A stretch of 64,000 bases of DNA from positions 392,474-456,473 of the forward strand of contig NZ_JALGBX010000003.1 in NCBI RefSeq assembly GCF_022808175.1, written 5' to 3'. Positions 1-8,600 of the stretch are shown in pieces. Under the pieces are notes generated by a model, which was not told the origin of the DNA, ran no database searches, and was given only the letters and a program-made list of their open reading frames with translations. Made by a program: the position numbers and the translations under genes. Source of the stretch: Streptomyces sp. AP-93 (lineage in GTDB: Bacteria > Actinomycetota > Actinomycetes > Streptomycetales > Streptomycetaceae). Each line of letters starts with the position of its first letter. The first letter of the stretch is position 1.

Positions 1-354
1 GGCGACCCCGAACCCCTCCAGGGGCGCGGCGCCCCACCCGGCCCGGCCGAGCAGCCAGGCCCCGACGGCGAGCGGCGTGGGCAGCAGGCGCGGGCCCTCC
101 TCACCCTCGCCCAGCCGTACGTCGGCCCCGGCGCCGAATCCGCGGAAGGTGCCGCGGGCTCCCTGGGGGTAGGCGCCGTGGTGATCCGGGTCACAGGCTC
201 CGACCACGACGAGCAGATCGGGCCGGGAGGCGGCGAGCACGGACAGCGCGTCGGAACACGCGGTCCGGGCGTCGCCGAGTTCGGCGGCGGCTCCCGTGGC
301 GAGCTCCGGCAGGAGCATCGGCGGGGCGGGGCAGACGGCGGCGGCTACGAGCAT
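1..354 (-). CDS. Class III extradiol dioxygenase-like protein (partial, 3' end off window)
   Basis: The reading frame opens with ATG at 354 and runs off the left edge without a stop, giving 118 N-terminal residues. It begins MLVAAAVCPAPPMLLPELA and continues with an ASRPDLLVVVGACDPDH segment. This start is typical, from memory, of the Streptomyces protein annotated as class III extradiol ring-cleavage dioxygenase family that lies downstream of miaB. In LigB-type enzymes, early Pro/His-rich loops contribute to metal binding, but the metal ligands cannot be judged from a fragment. Nearly every codon ends in G or C, which supports coding. It lies downstream of miaB on the same strand, but about 475 bases of repeat-rich spacer separate them, so co-transcription is uncertain. 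The substrate is unknown. Confidence 0.75.
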   Translation of the reverse strand, partial: MLVAAAVCPAPPMLLPELATGAAAELGDARTACSDALSVLAASRPDLLVVVGACDPDHHGAYPQGARGTFRGFGAGADVRLGEGEEGPRLLPTPLAVGAWLLGRAGWGAAPLEGFGVA

Positions 355-395
355 GATCCGCAGCGTAGCCGCCCCGCTCCTTCTTGACGCGTCCC

Positions 396-838
396 TCGCA
401 CCACTCGGCCCTGACGGGCCTCCTGGGCTTCGCGCCGCTGCGCCGGACTCCGTCCGGCGGTGGCCGGTCGGGGTGCTCGCCACCGCCGTCCCAGCGGGGC
501 CCGGTGGGCAAGTGCGGCTGGGTTGGCCCCGCGGGGCGAGGTCCCCTACCCGCCCTTCGCCCGTTCCCCGGGCTCCGCCCGGACCCGTTCCCGCGTGCGG
601 CGCCGTTCCCGGGGGCAGCCCCCGGCCCCCCTGCCTTCAGCCCGTCCGGCGTTTGAGGACCGGGGTCCGGGCAGAGCCCGGCGAACGGTGGAAGGGCGGG
701 TAGGGGAGTTCGCCCCGCAGGGCCAACCCACCCGCGCCGGGACGGCGGTGGCGAGCACCCCGACCGGCCCCCGCCGGAAGGAAGTCCGGCGCAGCGCCGC
801 GAAGCCCGCGCAGCGGTGCGAGTGGTGCGTCAGGAAGG
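396..838. repeat. Large imperfect inverted repeat between miaB and the next gene
   Basis: Two arms of roughly 165 bases (about 396-582 and 670-838) are reverse complements of each other with scattered mismatches. For example, GGTCGGGGTGCTCGCCACCG on the left is mirrored by CGGTGGCGAGCACCCCGACC on the right. The loop of about 90 bases carries smaller GC-rich palindromes and the motif CCGTCCGGCGTTTGAGGAC, which I recognise as a frequent Streptomyces intergenic repeat. The right arm reaches into the last codons of miaB. No gene is seen in this 475-base spacer. It could act as a bidirectional terminator or be a non-autonomous mobile element; no target-site duplication was identified. Confidence 0.7.
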
Positions 839-2347
839 CATGGGGCTGGCGCAGCCCGACGTCGTCACCGGGAGGGGGGCCGGGACGCCCAGGGTCGGGA
901 TGCCGAGGAGGACGCCCTTCGGCTGCGCCGGAGCCTCGTTGCGCTTCTGCCAGGCATCGCCCGCACGGGTCCGGCGTACCGCACCCGTCGGGCCCTCCGC
1001 GAGGAGGTGGTGGGGAGCCGCGTAGGTGATCTCCACCGTCACGACGTCACCGGGACGGACCTCGCCCTCCGGCTTCGTGAAGTGCACCAGGCGGTTGTCG
1101 GGGGCCCGCCCGGACAGCCGGTGCGTGGCGCCGTCCTTGCGGCCTTCGCCCTCCGCGACCATGACCTCCAGGGTCCGGCCGACCTGCTTCTTGTTCTCGT
1201 CCCAGGAGATCTCCTCCTGGAGGGCGACCAGGCGCATGTACCGCTCCTGGACGACCTCCTTGGGGATCTGCCCCTCCATGTCGGCGGCCGGGGTCCCGGG
1301 GCGCTTGGAGTACTGGAAGGTGAAGGCGTTCGCGAAGCGCGCCTCGCGCACCGCGTGCATGGTCTGCTGGAAGTCCTCCTCCGTCTCACCGGGGAAGCCC
1401 ACGATGATGTCGGTGGAGATCGCCGCGTGCGGGATGGAGGCGCGGACCTTCTCGATGATGCCGAGGAAGCGCTCCTGGCGGTACGAGCGGCGCATCGCCT
1501 TCAGGATCGTGTCCGATCCGGACTGCATCGGCATGTGCAGCTGCGGCATGACGTTGGGCGTCTCGGCCATCGCCGCGATCACGTCGTCGGTGAAGTCGCG
1601 CGGGTGCGGGGAGGTGAAGCGGACCCGCTCCAGGCCCTCGATGGCGCCGCAGGCGCGCAGCAGCTTGGAGAAGGCCTCGCGGTCGCCCAGGTCGGAGCCG
1701 TAGGCGTTGACGTTCTGGCCGAGCAGGGTGATCTCGGAGACGCCCTCGGCGACCAGTGCCTCGACCTCGGCGAGGATGTCGCCGGGACGGCGGTCCTCCT
1801 CCTTGCCGCGCAGCGCCGGGACGATGCAGAAGGTGCAGGTGTTGTTGCAGCCGACGGAGATCGAGACCCAGGCGGCGTACGCGGACTCGCGCCGGGTCGG
1901 GAGCGTGGAGGGGAAGGCCTCCAGCGACTCGGCGATCTCGATCTGCGCCTCTTCCTGGATGCGCGCGCGCTCCAGGAGGACGGGCAGCTTGCCGATGTTG
2001 TGGGTGCCGAAGACCACGTCGACCCAGGGGGCGCGGTCCACGATCGTGTCGCGGTCCTTCTGCGCGAGGCAGCCGCCGACGGCGATCTGCATGCCGGGGC
2101 GCTTGGTCTTCATCGGCGCGAGCCGTCCGAGGTTGCCGTAGAGCTTGTTGTCGGCGTTCTCGCGGACGGCGCAGGTGTTGAACACGACGACGTCGGCGTC
2201 GCCGTCGGAGCCCTGGGGCGCGCGGACGTACCCGGCGTCCTCCAGCAGGCCCGACAGCCGCTCGGAGTCGTGCACGTTCATCTGACAGCCGTACGTCCGG
2301 ACCTCGTACGTTTTCACAACAGTCGCCTCGCCGCTCTCGGTACTCAC
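830..2347 (-). CDS. miaB: tRNA-2-methylthio-N6-dimethylallyladenosine synthase MiaB
   Basis: This radical-SAM methylthiotransferase adds a methylthio group to i6A37 of tRNAs that read UNN codons. The 505 residues show the expected order. First comes an N-terminal MTTase domain with cluster cysteines near 21, 59 and 93. Next is the radical-SAM motif C167-N-N-T-C171-T-F-C174. A C-terminal TRAM region containing [11 protein letters not shown] and [13 protein letters not shown] follows. The last 40 or so residues are a variable tail that runs into the neighbouring inverted repeat. The GTG at 2347 is the longest start. A GTG at 2317 ([12 protein letters not shown]) has a better-placed GAGG upstream and is a real alternative. 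The gene is divergent from the TAXI protein gene across about 107 bases. The closest paralogue in the window is rimO at 47.6-49.1 kb, which lacks this tRNA-enzyme signature. Confidence 0.95.
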   Translation of the reverse strand: MSTESGEATVVKTYEVRTYGCQMNVHDSERLSGLLEDAGYVRAPQGSDGDADVVVFNTCAVRENADNKLYGNLGRLAPMKTKRPGMQIAVGGCLAQKDRDTIVDRAPWVDVVFGTHNIGKLPVLLERARIQEEAQIEIAESLEAFPSTLPTRRESAYAAWVSISVGCNNTCTFCIVPALRGKEEDRRPGDILAEVEALVAEGVSEITLLGQNVNAYGSDLGDREAFSKLLRACGAIEGLERVRFTSPHPRDFTDDVIAAMAETPNVMPQLHMPMQSGSDTILKAMRRSYRQERFLGIIEKVRASIPHAAISTDIIVGFPGETEEDFQQTMHAVREARFANAFTFQYSKRPGTPAADMEGQIPKEVVQERYMRLVALQEEISWDENKKQVGRTLEVMVAEGEGRKDGATHRLSGRAPDNRLVHFTKPEGEVRPGDVVTVEITYAAPHHLLAEGPTGAVRRTRAGDAWQKRNEAPAQPKGVLLGIPTLGVPAPLPVTTSGCASPMPS

Positions 2348-2454
2348 CCAGCAAGGGTACGGGTCGGGCGTGGCGCCCCGGGCCGGGCGTGGGCCGGGCG
2401 GGCCGGGAGGGCGGGGCCGTGACAGGACGGCGGGTCGGTGGCAGGATCGCGGCC

Positions 2455-3450
2455 ATGCCTCTCGTACCGCCCCGGATCAGCAGGCGCCGTGCCCTGCGGG
2501 CCCTGGTGGCCGTACTGGCGGTGCTCTGCGCCCTCGTCTGGTGGCTGCGGCCCTTCGGCCGGCCCGAGCTCACGGGCGGGATCACCCTCAGCACCGGCGT
2601 CCAGACCGGGGTCTACCACCGCTACGGCCAGCTGCTGGAGCAGGCCCTCGCCAAGGACGTGCCCGGGGTGCGGGTCCGGCTGAAGACCAGCGAGGGCTCG
2701 CAGCAGAACCTGCAGCGGGTGGCCGCGGGCGAGGCCGACTTCACGGTGGCGACGGCCGACGCGGTGGCCAAGTACCAGGTCGACCGGAAGCCCGGAGCGG
2801 ACCGGCTGCGCGGTCTGGCCCGCCTCTACGACGACTACGTGCAGCTCGTGGTGCCCGCCGATTCTCCCGTCCAGTCCGCCCGGGACCTGCGGGGCAAGCG
2901 GGTCGCCGTCGGCCAGGACGGCTCTGGGGTGCGGCTGATCTCGGAGCGCATGCTCCGGGCGGCGGGGCTGGACCCGGTGCGCGACGTCACCCCGGTGGCC
3001 ATCGGCATCGACACCGTGCCGGCGGAGCTGGAGGCCGGCCGGATCGACGCCTTCTTCTGGTCGGGCGGGCTGCCCACCAACGCCGTACGGGAGCTCTCGG
3101 AGCGGTTCGAGATCCGGCTCGTGCAGCTCGGCGACCTGGTGGAGGCGCTCCAGGCCAGCGGCAGCCCCGCGCGGTACTACCGGGCGGCGGTGATGCCGCA
3201 GGACGCCTACGCCCGCGCCCTCAACACCTCGGCGGTGTCCACCGTGGCGGTGCCGAACCTGCTGGTGACCCGGGAGGACGCGGGCGCCGAGCTGACGGAG
3301 CAGTTCACGCGCACGGTGATCGACAGCCGGGACGGCATCGGGAGCCAGGTGCACGCGGCCCAGCTCGTGGACCTGCGGACGGCGATCTACACGGATCCCC
3401 TGCGGCTGCACGAGGGCGCGGCCCGCTACTACCGCTCGGTCAAGCCGTAG
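2455..3450 (+). CDS. TAXI-family TRAP-type solute-binding protein (orphan)
   Basis: The 331-residue protein begins with a basic stretch ([13 protein letters not shown]) and one hydrophobic segment ([14 protein letters not shown]), so it is membrane-anchored or exported. The mature part has TAXI-family features: a [18 protein letters not shown] start, [24 protein letters not shown], an [14 protein letters not shown] hinge, and [19 protein letters not shown] proteins normally bind small carboxylates such as glutamate and deliver them to a TRAP permease. No TRAP membrane subunit is encoded anywhere in the window. It may instead present a ligand to a sensor; the glutamate two-component system gluK/gluR lies 13 kb away on the far side of the glycan locus. 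ATG 2455 was chosen because it directly precedes the signal sequence and has AGGA upstream. The ligand is inferred from the family only. Confidence 0.85.
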   Translation: MPLVPPRISRRRALRALVAVLAVLCALVWWLRPFGRPELTGGITLSTGVQTGVYHRYGQLLEQALAKDVPGVRVRLKTSEGSQQNLQRVAAGEADFTVATADAVAKYQVDRKPGADRLRGLARLYDDYVQLVVPADSPVQSARDLRGKRVAVGQDGSGVRLISERMLRAAGLDPVRDVTPVAIGIDTVPAELEAGRIDAFFWSGGLPTNAVRELSERFEIRLVQLGDLVEALQASGSPARYYRAAVMPQDAYARALNTSAVSTVAVPNLLVTREDAGAELTEQFTRTVIDSRDGIGSQVHAAQLVDLRTAIYTDPLRLHEGAARYYRSVKP

Positions 3451-3460
3451 GGCGTGCCCC

Positions 3461-3520
3461 GGCCGTCTTCACCACGGCCGCCGTCACGAAAGCAGCCTTC
3501 ACGACGGCAGCCTTCACGAA
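3461..3520. repeat. Four 15-bp tandem repeats at a convergent gene junction
   Basis: Four imperfect copies of a 15-base unit (type GGCAGCCTTCACGAA) fill the space between the end of the TAXI gene and the ROK gene. The last copy supplies the ROK stop codon (reverse complement TCA at 3514-3516). It resembles the 18-bp array at another convergent junction (16773-16857), although the unit sequence differs. Confidence 0.8.
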
Positions 3521-4518
3521 GGCAGCAGCATCGTCGCCGCCGCGGCGGCCCCGATCAGGCCCGCGTGGGTGCCCAGCGTCGCCGGGACGACCTGGAGGTC
3601 CTTGACGAAGGACAGGGTCGCGTACGAGGCCAGGTGCGCCCGGACAGGTCCGAAGAGGGTGTCGCCCGAGGCGGCGACCCCGCCTCCGATGACGGCGATG
3701 TCGGTCTCGACGAGGGTGGCGGTGGCCGCGATGGCGGCGGCCAGCGCCCGGCCGGCGCGGTCGAAGGCTGCCAGGGCGACGGGATCGCCCGCGGCCGCGG
3801 CGGCGGCCACCCCGGCCGCGGTGGCGTCCCCGGCCGGGACCCAGCCCTGGGCCAGGGCCCAGGCCGCGATGGCGGTGCCGGAGGCGAGGGACTCCACGCA
3901 GCCGCGGCCTCCGCAGGCGCACGGCTCCCCGTCGAAGGCGACGCTGATGTGGCCGATGTGACCCGCGTTCCCGGTGGGGCCGGGGTGCAGCTGGTTGTTC
4001 AGGACGAGTCCGCCGCCGACGCCGGTGGAGACCACCATGCAGAGCGCGTTGGCGTGCCCGCGGGCGGCGCCCAGCCAGTGTTCCGCGGCGGTCATCGCCA
4101 CCCCGTCGCCGGCCAGCACCGTCGGGATCCGCAGCCCGTGCCGCGCGAGCTCGGCGTCCACCCGGGCCTGTACGGGGAAGCCCCGCCAGGCGCCGATGTT
4201 GACCGGGCTGACCGTGCCGCGCGCGGCGTCCACCGGGCCCGCGCTGCCGATCCCGCACCGGACGGCCGAGCCCCACAGCGGAGACTTCGCGAGCTCCGCG
4301 ACGACCTGCGCGACGGCGGCGAACACGGTGTCCCCGTCGGCGCCGCGCGGGGTGGGCCGGCGGGTGGTGGCCGTCATGGCGCCGTCGCGGTCCACCAGCG
4401 CTCCGGCGATCTTCGTACCGCCGATGTCGATCGCGACCGTGAGGCCGGAGCCGGCCGGCGCACCGGCACGGGGCGCGGGGAACGCGGAGGTGGGGGTGGG
4501 AGTGGGAGGAGTGGTCAC
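3514..4518 (-). CDS. ROK-family sugar kinase
   Basis: This 334-residue protein has the ATP-binding motif AIDIGGTK (29-36), a GIGSAGPVD loop, and STGVGGGLVLN. The zinc-binding ROK signature is GHIGHISV followed by C200-A-C-G-G-R-G-C207-V-E. There is no N-terminal helix-turn-helix, so it is a kinase rather than a NagC/XylR-type repressor. Likely substrates are mannose, N-acetylglucosamine or glucose. Because it is the last gene of the operon with an alpha-mannosidase and a LacI regulator, I infer that it phosphorylates a monosaccharide released from glycans. GTG 4518 is preceded by CTGGAG at good spacing and lies 26 bases after the LacI stop. The N-terminus is Pro/Thr-rich and non-conserved. 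The gene end lies within a 15-bp tandem repeat. Confidence 0.88.
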   Translation of the reverse strand: MTTPPTPTPTSAFPAPRAGAPAGSGLTVAIDIGGTKIAGALVDRDGAMTATTRRPTPRGADGDTVFAAVAQVVAELAKSPLWGSAVRCGIGSAGPVDAARGTVSPVNIGAWRGFPVQARVDAELARHGLRIPTVLAGDGVAMTAAEHWLGAARGHANALCMVVSTGVGGGLVLNNQLHPGPTGNAGHIGHISVAFDGEPCACGGRGCVESLASGTAIAAWALAQGWVPAGDATAAGVAAAAAAGDPVALAAFDRAGRALAAAIAATATLVETDIAVIGGGVAASGDTLFGPVRAHLASYATLSFVKDLQVVPATLGTHAGLIGAAAAATMLLPS

Positions 4519-4544
4519 GGTGGCGCTCCAGGAAGGGGTCGGTT

Positions 4545-5636
4545 TCAGTATGCGGCCGGCGGCGGCGCCGTACTCTCACGGGGCTCCAGCCTGGGACGCT
4601 CGCTCTCGCGTGACCGCGGCGGGCCCCCCGCGAGGAGGCCGAGGAGCTCCTCGGCGGCGAGCCGGCCGAAGCCGGCGGTGTCGCGGACCAGGGCGGTGAG
4701 CCGGGGACGGGTGACCCGGCAGAGCGCGGAGTCGTCCCAGGCGACGACGGAGAGCCCGCCCGGGACCGGGATGCCCAGCTCGGAGGCGACGGCCACGCCG
4801 GCCACCGCCATCACGTCGTTGTCGTAGACGATCGCGGTCGGCGGCTCCGGCTCGGCGAGGATCCGGCGGGTGGCCTCGGCCCCCTCGGCGTCGGAGTAGT
4901 CGGTGGTGACCGAGCGCACCTGTCCGGAGCCGAGGCCCAGCCGCTCGGCCTCGGCGCGCAGCGAGGCGATCCGGCGCTCGGTGTGGGCGAGTCCGGGCAG
5001 TCCCGCGACGTGCGCGATCCGGCGGTGGCCGAGCCCGTACAGGTGGTCGAGCACCTGCGCCATGGCGCCGGCGTCGTCGGCCCGGACGGCGGACAGGGCG
5101 GACAGGGCGGACAGGGCGGCTGGGGCAGAAGGGGCCGGGGCCGCGGAGTCGGGAGAAGCGGAGGCCGGCCCCGTCTCCCCCACCGTGACGGCGGGCAGGG
5201 CGAGCTGTTCGAGCAGGGCCGGGCGCGGGTCGTCGGTCCTCGGGTCCACGACGACGACCCCGTCGACGCGCCGCTCGGCCCACCAGCGGCGGTAGACGGC
5301 GCATTCGGCGTCGAGGTCCTCGACCACCTGGAAGAGCAGGGCGATCCGGCCGGCGGCCAGGACCTCCTGGATGCCGGAGACCAGCTGGAGGAAGAAGGAC
5401 TCGACCCCGAGGGTGTGCGCGGGCCGGGCGAGGACCAGGCCGACGGCGCCGGACTGTTCGCCGGAGAGGGCGCGGGCGGCGCTGTTGGGCTGCCAGCCGA
5501 GCTCCTCGGCGACCCGCCGGATGCGGGCGCGGGTGTCCTGGGAGACCCCGGGCCGGTTGTTGAGCGCGAAGGAGACGGCGCTCTCCGACACCCCGGCCTG
5601 GCGGGCGATGTCCTTGATGGTGGGTCTGCGGGCCAT
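4545..5636 (-). CDS. LacI-family transcriptional regulator
   Basis: The protein has 363 residues. The N-terminal helix-turn-helix with hinge is textbook LacI: RRPTIKDIARQAGVSESAVS, then NNRPGVSQDTRARI and GWQPNSAARALSG. A periplasmic-binding-type sugar sensor domain follows, ending with DNDVMAVAGVAVASELGIPVPGGLSVVAWDDS. An Ala/Ser/Pro-rich insertion near residue 170 includes ALSALSALSA, encoded by a 9-base tandem repeat (about 5092-5120). The gene follows the GH38 gene directly. An upstream ATG at 5648 would overlap the GH38 stop as ATGA (translational coupling), but its GAGGG abuts the codon. ATG 5636 fits the usual family start. It probably represses the divergent glycan operons and responds to a mannoside or mannose-derived sugar. 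Confidence 0.92.
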   Translation of the reverse strand: MARRPTIKDIARQAGVSESAVSFALNNRPGVSQDTRARIRRVAEELGWQPNSAARALSGEQSGAVGLVLARPAHTLGVESFFLQLVSGIQEVLAAGRIALLFQVVEDLDAECAVYRRWWAERRVDGVVVVDPRTDDPRPALLEQLALPAVTVGETGPASASPDSAAPAPSAPAALSALSALSAVRADDAGAMAQVLDHLYGLGHRRIAHVAGLPGLAHTERRIASLRAEAERLGLGSGQVRSVTTDYSDAEGAEATRRILAEPEPPTAIVYDNDVMAVAGVAVASELGIPVPGGLSVVAWDDSALCRVTRPRLTALVRDTAGFGRLAAEELLGLLAGGPPRSRESERPRLEPRESTAPPPAAY

Positions 5637-5644
5637 GGCCTGTC

Positions 5645-8600
5645 TCATCCCTCGCTGACGTGGACGGCAATGGCCGGACCGTACGCGATCCTGCCCTGGC
5701 AGACCGCCTTGACCACGACCCAGTACTCCCCGGCGGGGGTTCCGAGCGGCGGCCGCAGCTCGAAGACGGCCCGGGCCTCGCCGTCCGCCGGGACCTCGAC
5801 CGGTAGGACGGCGGGGGCCGTCAGCTCCCAGGTGCCGAACGGGGAGACGGCGTACGCCTGCCCCGTCAGGGCGGTGCGGATGCCGGTGGAGCCGATGCGT
5901 GCCCGTACGAGGGCCCGCCCGCCGGGGGCGACGGTGACGGCGGGATCGGGCGCGTCCACCCACAGCCCGGCCGGAGTCCCGGCCGGGCCGCCCGGGACGG
6001 TGACGGTGAGTACGTCCTCGAAGGTGCCCGCCGGGGTGGTGGCGAGGATCCGGACCAGGTGGTCGCCGGGTTCCGCTCCGGCGGCGGGCTCCAGGGTGAG
6101 GGGGTAGGAGACGTGGCCGCCGGGCGGGAGCTCGGGGCGCTGCCGGGTCCAGGAGGTGGTCCAGCCCTCCGGGGCCCGGACCTCCAGCCCGGCCGGGCCG
6201 CCGGCCGCCTGCCCGTGGGCGGCGAGGGTGACCGTGGCCCCGGCGGGCATCCCGTCACACGTCACGGTGTACGGGGCGTCGCCGAGCGGAGCCGTCCCGG
6301 TGTTGTGCAGCCAGTACCGGCTGAACACCGGCTGGTTCGGCTCCCGTTCGCCTGCCCGCAGGGGCATGCCGGATTCCGTGAGCAGCAGGAGCGTGGTCGT
6401 CGCCGCGCCCTGGACCCGCCCCTCGAAGAAGCCGGTGGGGCGGTCCAGCAGATCGGCCTCGGCGGCCGGATCCGTCGGCCACAGGGTCTCCGCCATCACC
6501 GGACGGCCGTGCGTTTCGCGCAGCCGGACGGCGAGGTCGCCCCGGTCGCCGGAGCCCTCGGCCCGCTTGACCGTCTCGATCAGCACCCGGCCGGCCGGCT
6601 CCACGCCGAGCAGCGAGCGCGCCGGCGGGCGGGGGCCCGCGCCGGGGGCGGCCGTGACGGCGGTGAGCGGCTTGTTGAACTCCCGTCCGCGGCGCACCAG
6701 GTCCGCCGCCCGCCAGTCCCCGGCGCCCGCGACGAGTGCGTGCTCGAAGACGTGGGTCCAGTGCTGGAGCTGGAAGGAGCTGCCGTCGGGCGCGGTGCGC
6801 CGCGGCGGGTCCATCCACTCCCCGCTCGGGCGGCCGGTGCAGGACCGCATCAGGGTGCTGTGCAGCCGCCCGGCGGTGTCGACGGCGAAGCTGGGCGTGC
6901 CGCGCACCAGGATCCCGACGGTGCGGTCGGCGTACGGCTCCTCGTGCGGGTACGCCGCCTCGTGCGCGCCCGCTGCGTCCGCCGGGGCCGGAGCCGGAGC
7001 CGGAGCCGGGGCCGGAGCCGGGGCCGGAGCCGGAGCCGGGGCGTCGATGCGGCCCGACGCGGCGACGGCCCGGGCGAGCTGCTCCGGGGGCCCGGCGTGG
7101 ACCAGGACCGGCAGGTCCCCGAGGCCCGTCAGGTCGCAGCCGGGGCTCCAGAGCGAGCGCAGCCCCGCTCGGGCCGCTACCCAGACCTGCCCGTGTTCCC
7201 GTAGGGCTTCTCGCAGGGCCTTCTCCCGGGCGGGACCGGCCGACGCCAGCAGCGCCGCCGTGAAGGGGTTCTCCTCGGGGCCGCCGAGTGCGATGCGGAA
7301 GTCGGGCAGGCTGCTGTCCACCGCCAGGTCGCCCCAGCGCGGCCCGGCCGCCCGCGTCGGGGTCGCGGTGACCCCGTGCCGGCCGAGGGCGGTGACCAGC
7401 TCGCGCAGTCCCGGAGCCCTGTACTGATCACGCAGCCCCGCGTCCGGGAGGACGATCTCCGCCGCGCCCAGGGCCCGGCCGCCCGGCCCGGTCATCGGCG
7501 CCGACAGCGCGAACCAGTTCAGGCAGGGGCTGTCCAGGGTCCAGGGGGCCCGGGTGTGATCGGCCCCGGTGTCCGCCTCGGGGAAGGCGAACCCGCGCCC
7601 CACCGCGGACGCCGCGGTCTCGGCGACGGGCAGCGCCCCGGGCACGTCCGCCGGGATCCGCAGCCGCAGCAACTGGTCGGAGCCTTCGAACGCGTGCACC
7701 GTCGTGGTGAGTTCCGCCCGGTCCAGGCCGGCCCACAGGGTGGTGGTCCGGGTCCAGCGGACGGGCCCGGTCCGCCCGGTGGCCACGATGCGCGAGCCGA
7801 GCGGCCCGCGCTCCGCGCGGCAGGACTCGGCGGGCGCGGCGCCCGAACCGGTGCCCGGGCCCTTGGGCAGCAGGTGCCAGGGGCCCTCTTCGAAGTAGGG
7901 GTGCTTGTCGTACTCCTCCTGCACGACGAGCTCGTCCACCTCGCCGGGGGTGAGGATCTCCTGCCCGGTGCGCCGGTCCAGCAGCCGGGCCAGGCCCCCG
8001 CCCCGCGCGGGATCGGCCTCGGCGCGCAGGAACTCGTTCTCCACGGTGTGCCCGGGCGCCGGCGCCCACCCGCCCGAGAGCGGCAGCTCCGACGCCGCGA
8101 GCCACCAGGTGCGGTGGCCGAGCGAGGGCACGTCCCGGGCGAGGAAGGCCACCTCGGCGGTCCCGTCGGCGACGGCCTCGACGTGCACGGGCGCTCCGCG
8201 GCCCGCCTCGTCCAGGACGGTGATCAGGTCGGCACGGTCCGCGCGGTCGTCCGCGAGGCCGAGCGCCGCCAGCTCGACGCGGGTGCGGACCAGGTCGGTA
8301 CGGGTCCACGAGACCGGGTTGTGCACGGTGACCGCGAGCGGTCCGGGGCCGCGGGTGTCGGCCGCGGCGGTGAGCGCCGCGAGCGCCTCCTCCCGTACGC
8401 CGTCGGCCAGTTCGTACGCCTCGCGCCAGGTGGGGAGCAGGTCGAGGTACACCTGATCGGAGAAGGTCCCGGTGACGGCGTCGTGGTGGGCGGCGTGCAG
8501 CAGGTGGCGCCAGGCCTTGGACAGGGTCTGCGCGGGGTAGTCGGTCAGACCTTCGGCGCAGGCGAGGGCGGCGAAGGTCTCGGCCTGTTCGAGGAGGTTC

